Part shown: one piece after another, positions 1 through 6,686 of the stretch
Layout: each line of letters begins with the position of its first letter
How positions within the stretch are numbered: position 1 is the first letter of the stretch
Origin: JBOGED01 sp050743625
GTDB lineage: Bacteria; Actinomycetota; Nitriliruptoria; Euzebyales; Egibacteraceae
Direction of reading: 5' to 3'
Assembly: GCA_050743625.1 (NCBI GenBank)
Contig: JBOGED010000196.1
Span: 1-39,663 of the forward strand
Length of the DNA stretch: 39,663 nucleotides
Made by a program: the position numbers and the translations under genes
The notes under the pieces: generated by a model
Told to the model about the DNA's origin: nothing
The model's database searches: none
The model's input: the letters and a program-made list of their open reading frames with translations, nothing else

Positions 1-453
1 CGTCTGAGCACCACACGTGGAGCCCCGGCGCCCTCCGAGCCATCACGCGCCGGTTCCCCCGCCGTCGCGGTCCAGCGGACCGAGCAGCGCCCGGCTCGCG
101 GAAGCGTCACCTCCGACCCGGTCGCCGCCGCGCTGTCGACCGGGTTGGCAAGGTTGGGCGCCGACGGAGCGGTCGTGTTCCCAGGCCTGGCCACGCCCAC
201 GCCAAAGCCAAAGCCAGCGCCAACGCCGGCCCCCACGATCCAGCGAAAGGCCGTGACCCGTGAATCCACATCCCCACCGCCGACAGCGGCGGTGGGCGAG
301 GCCGCGCGACCCACGCCCGCGACCAGGGCCACCAGCGCCGCGGAGCTCGACGAGTTGGCGGCACGCCTGTACGACCGGATCCGTACCCGCATGAAGGCGG
401 AGCTACGGGTCGACCGTGAGCGGGCCGGGCTGGTAGCCGGTCCATACAGATAG
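1..453 (+). CDS. C-terminal end of a CIS-associated protein (partial)
   Basis: The reading frame is open from the first base of the window, so only the last 150 residues are seen. It has a low-complexity Pro/Ala/Lys stretch (PTPKPKPAPTPAPT) and then a charged helical tail (ELDELAARLYDRIRTRMKAE...LRVDRERAG). Similar tails end poorly characterised proteins encoded just before the tube gene in actinobacterial contractile injection systems; that is from memory and not tested here. The stop lies 10 bases before the tube-protein start, and an AGGA overlapping the stop serves the next gene. The position in a tail-assembly operon argues for a structural or assembly role, but no catalytic motif is visible. 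Function is unknown; the frame call is firm, the family assignment weak. Confidence 0.6.
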   Translation, partial: RLSTTRGAPAPSEPSRAGSPAVAVQRTEQRPARGSVTSDPVAAALSTGLARLGADGAVVFPGLATPTPKPKPAPTPAPTIQRKAVTRESTSPPPTAAVGEAARPTPATRATSAAELDELAARLYDRIRTRMKAELRVDRERAGLVAGPYR

Positions 454-463
454 GAACCCCCCC

Positions 464-904
464 ATGTCCGAGATCACCCAAGATCCCGCCGTCAGCGTCT
501 TCTTCGAGGTCAGCCTCGACAACACGGCGCTGCACCTGGGAGCGTTCACCGCGTGTGAGGGCCTGGGGTGCGAGGTGACGATCGAGGAGCGGGAAGAGGG
601 CGGCAACAACGCGTTCGTGCACCAGCTGCCAGGCCGCATCAAGTACTCGAACGTGACGCTCACGCGGGCCGTGAACGCGGACACGAAGAACATCGCCGCG
701 TGGTTCGCCAGCCTCCACAAAGGCCTGGCGCAGACCAACGCCACGATCGTCGCGAAGACCGCCGACGGCACTCCCGTCTGGCGATGGAACCTGGAGAGGG
801 TGGTGCCAGTGCGCTGGAAAGGACCGTCGCTGAGCGCCGACTCGGCGAACGTGGCGACCGAGACGCTCGAGATCGCGCACCACGGCTTCCTGGCGGGAGG
901 GTAG
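464..904 (+). CDS. CIS inner tube protein (gp19/Afp5-like)
   Basis: 146-residue protein of the T4 gp19-like tail tube family (conserved phage tail region). Such proteins stack as hexameric rings to form the inner tube of contractile tails. Visible family features are the N-terminal DPAVSVFFEVSLDN strand, the ACEGLGCEVTIEEREEGG segment, the LPGRIKYSNVTLTRAV strand and the closing ETLEIAHHGFL strand. Length is normal for the family. The ATG at 464 has an AGGA eight bases upstream. By order (tube, LysM, spike, PAAR/gp25, gpJ, gpI) it matches Afp5, the tube ring that sits next to the baseplate, and not the main tube gene, which usually lies by the sheath genes. Translation probably continues into the LysM gene, which starts two bases after the stop. 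Confidence 0.9.
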   Translation: MSEITQDPAVSVFFEVSLDNTALHLGAFTACEGLGCEVTIEEREEGGNNAFVHQLPGRIKYSNVTLTRAVNADTKNIAAWFASLHKGLAQTNATIVAKTADGTPVWRWNLERVVPVRWKGPSLSADSANVATETLEIAHHGFLAGG

Positions 905-906
905 CC

Positions 907-1614
907 ATGGGAGTGGAGAAGGCGCGGATCACGTTCTTGGAGCCCAAGGCATCCGGCGCGGTGACCAGCGCTGGCGGGGGCATCACGGTCAACGGCCTCG
1001 GCGAGATCGTGTTCGGCTTCAACCCCAAGGAGTACACGATCCAAAAGAGCGCCGAGTGGACGCGCAGCGCGACGAGCAGCGCGGAGTCGACGTCTCCTCC
1101 CGAGTTCAGGGGCTCCGGTCCGCGCCAGCTCTCGTTGGAGCTGTTCCTGGACCGGACGGCGACCCGAGGTGACGTCTCGAAGGAGGTCGAGACGCTGTTC
1201 GCCTGCCTTAGCCCCTACCCGCCGACGATCCAGGCGAAGAGCCCATCTCCACCGTTCGTCCGGTTCTCGTGGGGGAGCACGATCGAGTTCACCGCGTTCA
1301 TGCAGTCCGTGAATGCCACATACACGCTGTTCGACCAGAAGGGCACACCATTGCGAGCGGTGTGTGCGATCTCGCTTGAGGAGATCCCCGAGGTCACCCC
1401 GCGCCAGAACCCGACGTCAGGCGCGCTCGCTGGGTTGCGGATGCGCACGCTCGTGGCGGGGGAGACGTTGCATTCGATCGCCCACGCCGAGTATGGCGAC
1501 CCCGCGCTGTGGCGCCTGGTCGCGGAGTGCAACGGCGTCGACGACCCCCTGCGATTGCGGCCGGGAGACAAGCTGCGGATCCCGCCCGCGGACGACGCCC
1601 TCCAACCCGTCTGA
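907..1614 (+). CDS. LysM-domain CIS baseplate hub protein (Afp7/gp53-like)
   Basis: 235 residues from the ATG at 907, which lies two bases after the tube gene stop; a longer open frame upstream in the same phase is antisense-like shadow inside the tube gene. The N-terminal part (about 1-170) is the CIS/phage tail adaptor region with a GLGEIVFGFNPKEYTI strand. The last 55 residues are a LysM fold (LVAGETLHSIAHAEYGDPALWRLVAECNG...LRPGDKLRIPP). In contractile tails this family joins the tube to the spike hub, and here LysM acts as a protein-protein module and not necessarily in peptidoglycan binding. The spike gene follows after 10 bases. The assignment rests on LysM plus gene order. Confidence 0.88.
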   Translation: MGVEKARITFLEPKASGAVTSAGGGITVNGLGEIVFGFNPKEYTIQKSAEWTRSATSSAESTSPPEFRGSGPRQLSLELFLDRTATRGDVSKEVETLFACLSPYPPTIQAKSPSPPFVRFSWGSTIEFTAFMQSVNATYTLFDQKGTPLRAVCAISLEEIPEVTPRQNPTSGALAGLRMRTLVAGETLHSIAHAEYGDPALWRLVAECNGVDDPLRLRPGDKLRIPPADDALQPV

Positions 1615-1624
1615 GGCGGTAGCC

Positions 1625-3361
1625 ATGGCGCAGCCACTGCACCAGCACATTGCCAAGTTCGAGATCAAGGTCGACGGCGCCCCGCTGACCGCCGGCATCG
1701 AGGACTTGCTCGTCTCCGCGCTGGTCGAGGACAACCTCGCGCTCCCGGACATGTTCCGCCTGGTGTTCCGCGACCCGCGCCGGGCGGTGCTCGGGATCAC
1801 GAGGATCAAGATCGGCTCGGTCGTAGCGATCTCCGTCGTCTCCGAAGGGGCGCCCAGTGGCGAGCCCTTGCTAACCGGCGAGGTGACGGCTCTGGAGGCC
1901 GAGTACGACGACGGCGGGACGTTCACGGTCGTCCGCGGCTTCGACCACTCGCATCGGTTGTTCCGGGGGCGGACCACCGCCACGTACCCCAACACGACCT
2001 ACTCCGATGTCGTGGCGCAGGTCACGGGGCGTGCGGGCCTGGCTACGGGACGGATCGACGCGACCACGGGGGTCCAGCCGCATATCACTCAAGCGAACAT
2101 GTGCGACTGGCAGTTCCTCTCCTTGATCGCTCAAGAGACTGGCTATGAGGTCGCGGTAGTGAAGGGGAAGCTCGAGTTCCGGAGGCCCACGGACTCGACC
2201 GGCGGCCCCGGCAAGGGAAGCTACGACTCGACCAACCCCCTGCAGCTCGTCTACGGGGCCAATCTCCTGCGGTTCCACGCGTCGGTGACCGCGGCCGAGC
2301 AGGTCAAGGAGGTCCAAGTTCGCGGCTGGGACGCCCGCCAAAAACGGGCGGTGGTGGGAACGGCTCCCGGCGCGACGACGAGCGCGGCGCTGTCCGTCTC
2401 ACCCGCGTCTCTGGCGGGCACCTTCGGCGGCCCGACGCACGTCACGGTCGACGTCCCGTACGGCAGCCAAGCGGAGGTGGACAACGCGGCCAAGGCCGTC
2501 GCGGAGCGGATCGCGGGCGCGTTCGCCGAGCTGGACGGCACCGCGCTGGGCAACCCGAAGCTGCGGGCCGGGACCGCGGTGAGCTTGAGCCTGGCGGGCG
2601 CACCGTTCGACGGCAAGTACCGGCTGACCGCGACGCGGCACCTCTACGACCCGCACGACGGCTACACGACGTCGTTCGTGGCGAGCGGGCGGCAGGAGCG
2701 CTCACTGCTCGGGCTGACGTCTCCAGGGGTGAACGGCAGCGCGCCCGGGGTGCGGCTGATCGCCGGCGTCGTGATCGCTGTGGTCACCGACGTGAAGGAC
2801 CCCGACAACCTGGGGCGCGTGAAGCTGAGGTTCCCGTGGCTGTCGGACTCGTACGTCACCGACTGGGTGCGGACCGTCCAGGCCGGCGCCGGGATAAGCC
2901 GCGGCGCCGTCTTCCTGCCCGAGGTGAACGACGAGGTACTCGTCGCGTTCGAGCAGGGCGACGTCAGCCGGCCGTTCGTGATCGGGGGCCTGTGGAACGG
3001 GGTCGACCAGCCGCCGCTCGGCCCAGGGTTGGTCGATCCCGCCACCGGAGCGGTGAAGCGTCGCGGTTTCGTGTCGAAGAAGGCCGGTGCGCTGATCTTC
3101 TTCGACGATGCCGTCGACGAGGGCGTCGCGCTGTTGACCGGCGACAAGAAGCACCGGATCTCGTTGAACAAGACCATGATGGCCATCCGTATCACGTCCG
3201 GTGGCAAGGTCGAGATCTCCGGCGCTCTGGACGTGACGATCAAGGCGGGGACGAACCTGACGGTAGAGGCCGGCGCCCTCCTGGAGCTAAAAGGCGCGAT
3301 GGTGTCGATCAGCGCGAACGGGCCGGTCCAGGTGAAGGGCAACCCGATCCAGCTCAACTAG
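1625..3361 (+). CDS. VgrG-like CIS spike protein (Afp8/gp27-gp5-like)
   Basis: 578 residues. The N-terminal two thirds carry the gp27-like hub fold (ALVEDNLALPDMFRLVFRDP, then the FTVVRGFDHSHRLFRGR and NMCDWQFLSLIAQETGYEV motifs typical of VgrG/gpD proteins). An OB-fold follows at about 380-465 (VTDVKDPDNLGRVKLRFPWL...VFLPEVNDEVLVAFEQGD...FVIGGLWNG). The C-terminus (about 530-578) is a short gp5-like beta-repeat needle (VTIKAGTNLTVEAGALLELKG). It trimerises at the tail tip and punctures the target envelope. No C-terminal effector extension is present, so cargo would be loaded elsewhere. The ATG at 1625 is chosen because the family N-terminus begins there; the frame extends upstream only as shadow. 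PAAR follows 10 bases later. Confidence 0.93.
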   Translation: MAQPLHQHIAKFEIKVDGAPLTAGIEDLLVSALVEDNLALPDMFRLVFRDPRRAVLGITRIKIGSVVAISVVSEGAPSGEPLLTGEVTALEAEYDDGGTFTVVRGFDHSHRLFRGRTTATYPNTTYSDVVAQVTGRAGLATGRIDATTGVQPHITQANMCDWQFLSLIAQETGYEVAVVKGKLEFRRPTDSTGGPGKGSYDSTNPLQLVYGANLLRFHASVTAAEQVKEVQVRGWDARQKRAVVGTAPGATTSAALSVSPASLAGTFGGPTHVTVDVPYGSQAEVDNAAKAVAERIAGAFAELDGTALGNPKLRAGTAVSLSLAGAPFDGKYRLTATRHLYDPHDGYTTSFVASGRQERSLLGLTSPGVNGSAPGVRLIAGVVIAVVTDVKDPDNLGRVKLRFPWLSDSYVTDWVRTVQAGAGISRGAVFLPEVNDEVLVAFEQGDVSRPFVIGGLWNGVDQPPLGPGLVDPATGAVKRRGFVSKKAGALIFFDDAVDEGVALLTGDKKHRISLNKTMMAIRITSGGKVEISGALDVTIKAGTNLTVEAGALLELKGAMVSISANGPVQVKGNPIQLN

Positions 3362-3371
3362 AGGAGGACGC

Positions 3372-3761
3372 ATGGGGACCCCGGCTGCGGTGATGGGAGA
3401 CCGGATCGTGGCGACCTGCGCGATCCACCTGATCCCCGGCGCGGCGGGGGCTCCGGTCAAGTCCCCGCCGCTGTCCTTCTCCTCACCACTGAGGCAGGGC
3501 CTGGCGACCAAGGTGCTCATCGGCGGGAAGCCGGCCGCGGTCCAGGGCTCGTCCGGCCTGAACCAGCCATCGCACGCCGGGTTACACGCGTCGGACCCCT
3601 TCACGGTGGCCATGACGCAGCAAGGCACGGTCGCATTGGGCAGCGCGACCGTGCTCATCGAGAACAAACCCGCGGCGAAAACCGGCTCGCCCTGCACCGT
3701 GTGCGGCCAAATGCCGGGCGAGCTCATCGGGAGCGCCGCGACGGTGCTGATCGGAGGGTGA
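3372..3761 (+). CDS. PAAR-like spike tip protein (Afp10-like)
   Basis: 129 residues with the repeated short beta-strand pattern of PAAR-like tips: GTPAAVMGDRIVATCAIHLIPG, then TKVLIGGKPAAVQGS, then TVALGSATVLIENKPAAKTGS and the closing SAATVLIGG. PAAR proteins cap the VgrG trimer with a sharp cone that usually binds a metal ion; His and Cys candidates are visible (CAIH, CTVC). There is no toxin domain fused at either end. A strong GAGGAGG ribosome site precedes the ATG at 3372. The stop is separated by one base from the GTG start of the gp25 gene, so the two are probably translated together. Confidence 0.88.
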   Translation: MGTPAAVMGDRIVATCAIHLIPGAAGAPVKSPPLSFSSPLRQGLATKVLIGGKPAAVQGSSGLNQPSHAGLHASDPFTVAMTQQGTVALGSATVLIENKPAAKTGSPCTVCGQMPGELIGSAATVLIGG

Positions 3762-3762
3762 G

Positions 3763-4161
3763 GTGGCGGAGGCGTTCATCGGCGCAGGGTGGGGGTTCCC
3801 CCTGCACACGGATGCGACGGGGAGCATCGCGCTCGTCCGCCGGACCCAGGAGATCGAGGAGAGCATCCACCTGATCCTCGGCACCGCGCACGGGGAGCGC
3901 CCGATGCGCCCAGAGTTCGGTTGCGGCATCCACGAGTACGTCTTCGCCCCGGCGAACGCGACCACGACCGGGCTGATGGCCGACGAGGTCCGGCGGTCGC
4001 TGGAGCGTTGGGAGCCGCGCATCGACGTCGTGGACGTGGCTGTCGACCCGGCCTCTGACGACTCCTGTGTGCTCTATATCGACATCCGTTACGCGCTGCG
4101 CGGCACGAACGACCCGCGCAACCTCGTCTTTCCCTTCTACGTCATCCCGACTGAGGAATAG
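3763..4161 (+). CDS. gp25-like baseplate wedge protein (Afp9-like)
   Basis: 132 residues of the GPW/gp25 family. The family's conserved EIEESIHLILGTAHGERPMRPEFGCG core is present, including the loop-like GERPMRPEFG segment found in T4 gp25 and T6SS TssE. It ends with the usual beta strands (VLYIDIRYALRGTNDPRNLVFPFYV). gp25 links the sheath's first ring to the baseplate. The start is GTG, one base after the PAAR stop; no ATG fits the conserved N-terminus better. The gpJ-like gene begins two bases after the stop behind GAGGAATAGAG. Standard length, no anomalies. Confidence 0.92.
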   Translation: MAEAFIGAGWGFPLHTDATGSIALVRRTQEIEESIHLILGTAHGERPMRPEFGCGIHEYVFAPANATTTGLMADEVRRSLERWEPRIDVVDVAVDPASDDSCVLYIDIRYALRGTNDPRNLVFPFYVIPTEE

Positions 4162-4163
4162 AG

Positions 4164-6107
4164 ATGAGCCTGCCAGCCCCGAACCTCGACGACCGCCGCT
4201 TCCAGGACCTGGTGGACGACGCGAAGCGGCTCGTGCAGCGCACCTGCCCGGAATGGAGCGACCACAACGTCTCGGACCCCGGCGTGACGCTGATCGAGAC
4301 GTTCGCCTACATGGTCGACCAGCTGATCTACCGCCTCAACCGCGTACCCGACCGGCACTACGTGAAGTTCCTCGACCTCATCGGCGTGCGGATGTACCCG
4401 CCGACCGCGGCGGAGGTGCCGGTCACGTTCTGGCTGTCCGCGCCCCAGCCCGAGCCTGTGACCGTGCGGGCCGGCACCGAGGTGGCCACCGTCAGGACCG
4501 AGACTGAGGAGGCGATCACCTTCGCCACGACACGCGAGCTGTCGATCAGCCCCTGCGCCGTATCCCACCTCGCGTCGAGCGTCAAGGAGGGCGACCTCCG
4601 GCACCATCCCGAGACGGTGGCCGGCGACGCCGCGTTTCTCTGCTTCGACCGCCAGCCGAAGCCTGGCGACACGCTGCTCATCGGCTTGGACAACGCCGTA
4701 CCGTCGTGTGCGGTGGTGCTCCGGTTCGAGGGCCAGATCGAAGGTGTCGGCGTGCTGCCCGACAATCCACCGATCGTCTGGGAGGCGTGGGTCGGGAACC
4801 GGTGGGCCGCCTGCGAGGTCGACCACGACGACACGGGCGGTCTCAACCGCGCCGGCGACATCGTCCTGCACGTCCCGCCCGGCCATGTCACCTCGATGCA
4901 GGGCCAGCGGCAAGCCGGTTGGCTGCGGTGCCGGGTCGTTGCTACCGAGCCTGGCCAGCCGGGGTATACGGAGTCCCCGGAGGTGAGGCGGTTCTCGGCG
5001 CACACGATCGGCGGGACCGTCCAGGCCATGCACGCCGATACGGTCGCGAACGAGCCACTCGGCCGCTGCGAGGGGGTCCCCGGCCAGCGTTTCCAGCTGA
5101 GACAGCGCCCGGTCGTGCCATCGGACGTGCCCGTCGTATGCGAGTCCACCATCGGAGAAGGGTGGGAGGAGTGGCACGAGGTGACGCATTTCGCGGAGAG
5201 CACTGCCTCGTCGCGGCATTTCGTGCTCGACCGGCTGACCGGCGAGATCCTGCTGGGCCCGGCGGTGCGTGAGGAGGGCGGCTCGTTGCGCCAGTTCGGT
5301 GCCGTGCCGCCGAGAGACGCCGAGTTCCGCGTCCGCGCCTACCGGACGGGCGGCGGGCGGAGCGGGAACGTGTCACGCGGCGCGATCCGCGTGCTGAAGA
5401 CCTCGATCCCCTACATCGCCCAGGTCGAGAACCGGTGGCCGGCGGCCGGTGGGGTGGACGGCGAGACGATCGAGAACGCGAAGCTTCGCGGGCCGCTGTT
5501 CCTCCACACCAGAAACCTCGCCGTCACCACCACGGACTACGAGCAGCTCGCGCGCGAGGCCGCGCCCGCGGTGGCACGGGTCCGCTGCGTCGGCACGGAA
5601 GCTGGTGGCGGCCTTGTACGCCTCCTCGTCGTGCCGGCCGCGACCGACAACGCTCTGGGGGCGCTGCATTTTCCTCAGCTGGTCCCCACGGACGAGGCGC
5701 TCTCGACGATCGCCGAGTACCTGGACGATCGCCGGTCCATCGGCGCGCGCGTCGTTGTCGAGCCGCCGATCTACCAGGGGATCACGGTGGTCGCGCGGCT
5801 GCGCGCCCGCCCCCGGGCCGATCCCGAGGTCGTGCAGCGGGACGCCCTGTCCGCCCTCTACCGCTACTTCCACCCGATCCGTGGAGGCCCGGAGGCCACC
5901 GGTTGGCCGTTCGGCCGCCCCGTCCACATCGGCGAGGTGTACGGCGCGTTGCAGCGCACACCCGGCGTCGAGCTGGTAGAGGACGCCAGGCTGTACCCCG
6001 CCGACCCCATCACGCGGCAGCGGGGCGAGCAGACCCAGCGGCTGGAGCTGGACGCTCGGGCCTTGGTGTTCTCGTACGAGCATCAGGTCCAGGTGCGGGC
6101 GACATGA
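4164..6107 (+). CDS. Baseplate wedge protein (gpJ/Afp11-like)
   Basis: 647-residue putative baseplate assembly protein, matching the large phage P2 gpJ / T4 gp6 / Afp11 wedge family. The N-terminus is characteristic: LDDRRFQDLVDDAKRLVQRTCPEWSDHNVSDPGVTLIETFAYMVDQLIYRLNRVPDRHYVKFLDLIG. The C-terminal third has the usual gpJ end (VENRWPAAGGVDGETIENAK, TTDYEQLAREAAPAVARVRCV, DDRRSIGARVVVEPP, HIGEVYGALQRTPGVELVEDARLY). Wedge dimers of this protein form the hexagonal baseplate. The TGA stop at 6105-6107 overlaps an ATG at 6104 (ATGA), which opens the first of two mini-cistrons described separately. Confidence 0.93.
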   Translation: MSLPAPNLDDRRFQDLVDDAKRLVQRTCPEWSDHNVSDPGVTLIETFAYMVDQLIYRLNRVPDRHYVKFLDLIGVRMYPPTAAEVPVTFWLSAPQPEPVTVRAGTEVATVRTETEEAITFATTRELSISPCAVSHLASSVKEGDLRHHPETVAGDAAFLCFDRQPKPGDTLLIGLDNAVPSCAVVLRFEGQIEGVGVLPDNPPIVWEAWVGNRWAACEVDHDDTGGLNRAGDIVLHVPPGHVTSMQGQRQAGWLRCRVVATEPGQPGYTESPEVRRFSAHTIGGTVQAMHADTVANEPLGRCEGVPGQRFQLRQRPVVPSDVPVVCESTIGEGWEEWHEVTHFAESTASSRHFVLDRLTGEILLGPAVREEGGSLRQFGAVPPRDAEFRVRAYRTGGGRSGNVSRGAIRVLKTSIPYIAQVENRWPAAGGVDGETIENAKLRGPLFLHTRNLAVTTTDYEQLAREAAPAVARVRCVGTEAGGGLVRLLVVPAATDNALGALHFPQLVPTDEALSTIAEYLDDRRSIGARVVVEPPIYQGITVVARLRARPRADPEVVQRDALSALYRYFHPIRGGPEATGWPFGRPVHIGEVYGALQRTPGVELVEDARLYPADPITRQRGEQTQRLELDARALVFSYEHQVQVRAT

Positions 6108-6149
6108 GCATCAGCGGTGAACCCTCATGAGCATCAGCGGTGAACCCTC
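6104..6149 (+). repeat. 23-bp tandem repeat forming two coupled mini-cistrons
   Basis: Two exact copies of a 23-bp unit beginning ATGAGCATCAGCGG and ending AACCCTC lie at 6104-6126 and 6127-6149. Each copy reads MSISGEPS then stops, and each stop overlaps the next ATG as ATGA. The chain is gpJ stop / mini-ORF 1 (6104-6130) / mini-ORF 2 (6127-6153) / gpI start (6150). The gpI coding start itself begins ATGAGC, so it may be a diverged third copy. The unit length is not a multiple of three, so the overlaps are kept only because each copy carries its own start and stop. Likely a replication-slippage duplication that keeps terminating ribosomes at the next start. Confidence 0.9.
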
Positions 6150-6686
6150 ATGAGCCGCGGTCTTGTGCCGGGGCTGGGGTCGCCGCACCCGTTCGGCGAG
6201 GCGTTGCCCGGGCTCTATCAGGACGACAGCTTCACCCAGCGGCTGTGCGCGGCGCTCGACGAGGTGCTCGCCCCGGTCGTGAGCAGCCTCGACACGTTCG
6301 ACGCCTACCTCGACCCCGCGCTGGCGCCCGCGGATTTCGTCGGATGGCTCGCCAGCTGGGTCGGGGTGATCGCCTCGGACGCGGGCCCCCTTGAGCGGCA
6401 ACGAGCGCTGGTGCGGCGGGCCGTCGAGGCGTACCGGTGGCGCGGCACGGTACGTGGCATGACCCTGCTCGTATGGCTGTACACGGGTGTCGAGCCAGAG
6501 ATCGTCGACACCGGCGGCGTTCGCTGGTCACCGACGCCGCTCGGTGAGCCAGGTGGTGACGAGGAGCCTCTCCTCGTGATCCGGTTGAGGGCCGAGGACC
6601 CGAGCACGATCGACGTCCCCCGCTTGGATTCGCTCATCGCGGCGGCGAAGCCAGCTCATATCCCGCACCGCCTGGAGGTTCGATAG
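6150..6686 (+). CDS. Baseplate tail protein (gpI/Afp12-like)
   Basis: 178 residues of the phage tail protein I / Afp12 wedge family. Typical segments are ALPGLYQDDSFTQRLCAALDEVLAPVVSSLDTFDAYLDP, PADFVGWLASWVGV, and RRAVEAYRWRGTVRGMTLLVWLYTGVEPEIVD. Partners with the gpJ-like protein in the baseplate wedge. Start is the ATG at 6150, coupled to the upstream mini-cistron. It is the last CIS gene of the operon in this window: no tail fibre (Afp13-like) gene follows. Instead its 3' end overlaps by 53 bases the 3' end of a convergent DNA polymerase gene, so the CIS locus ends abruptly here. Confidence 0.92.
   Translation: MSRGLVPGLGSPHPFGEALPGLYQDDSFTQRLCAALDEVLAPVVSSLDTFDAYLDPALAPADFVGWLASWVGVIASDAGPLERQRALVRRAVEAYRWRGTVRGMTLLVWLYTGVEPEIVDTGGVRWSPTPLGEPGGDEEPLLVIRLRAEDPSTIDVPRLDSLIAAAKPAHIPHRLEVR

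Noticed and set aside
107..883. Long minus-strand frame opposite the tube gene
   Set aside because: Arg/Pro/His-rich shadow; the plus strand encodes a clear tube protein and gives the natural codon bias.
4137..5219. 360-residue minus-strand frame inside the gpJ gene
   Set aside because: Antisense to a well conserved wedge protein; no recognisable motif and shadow-like composition.
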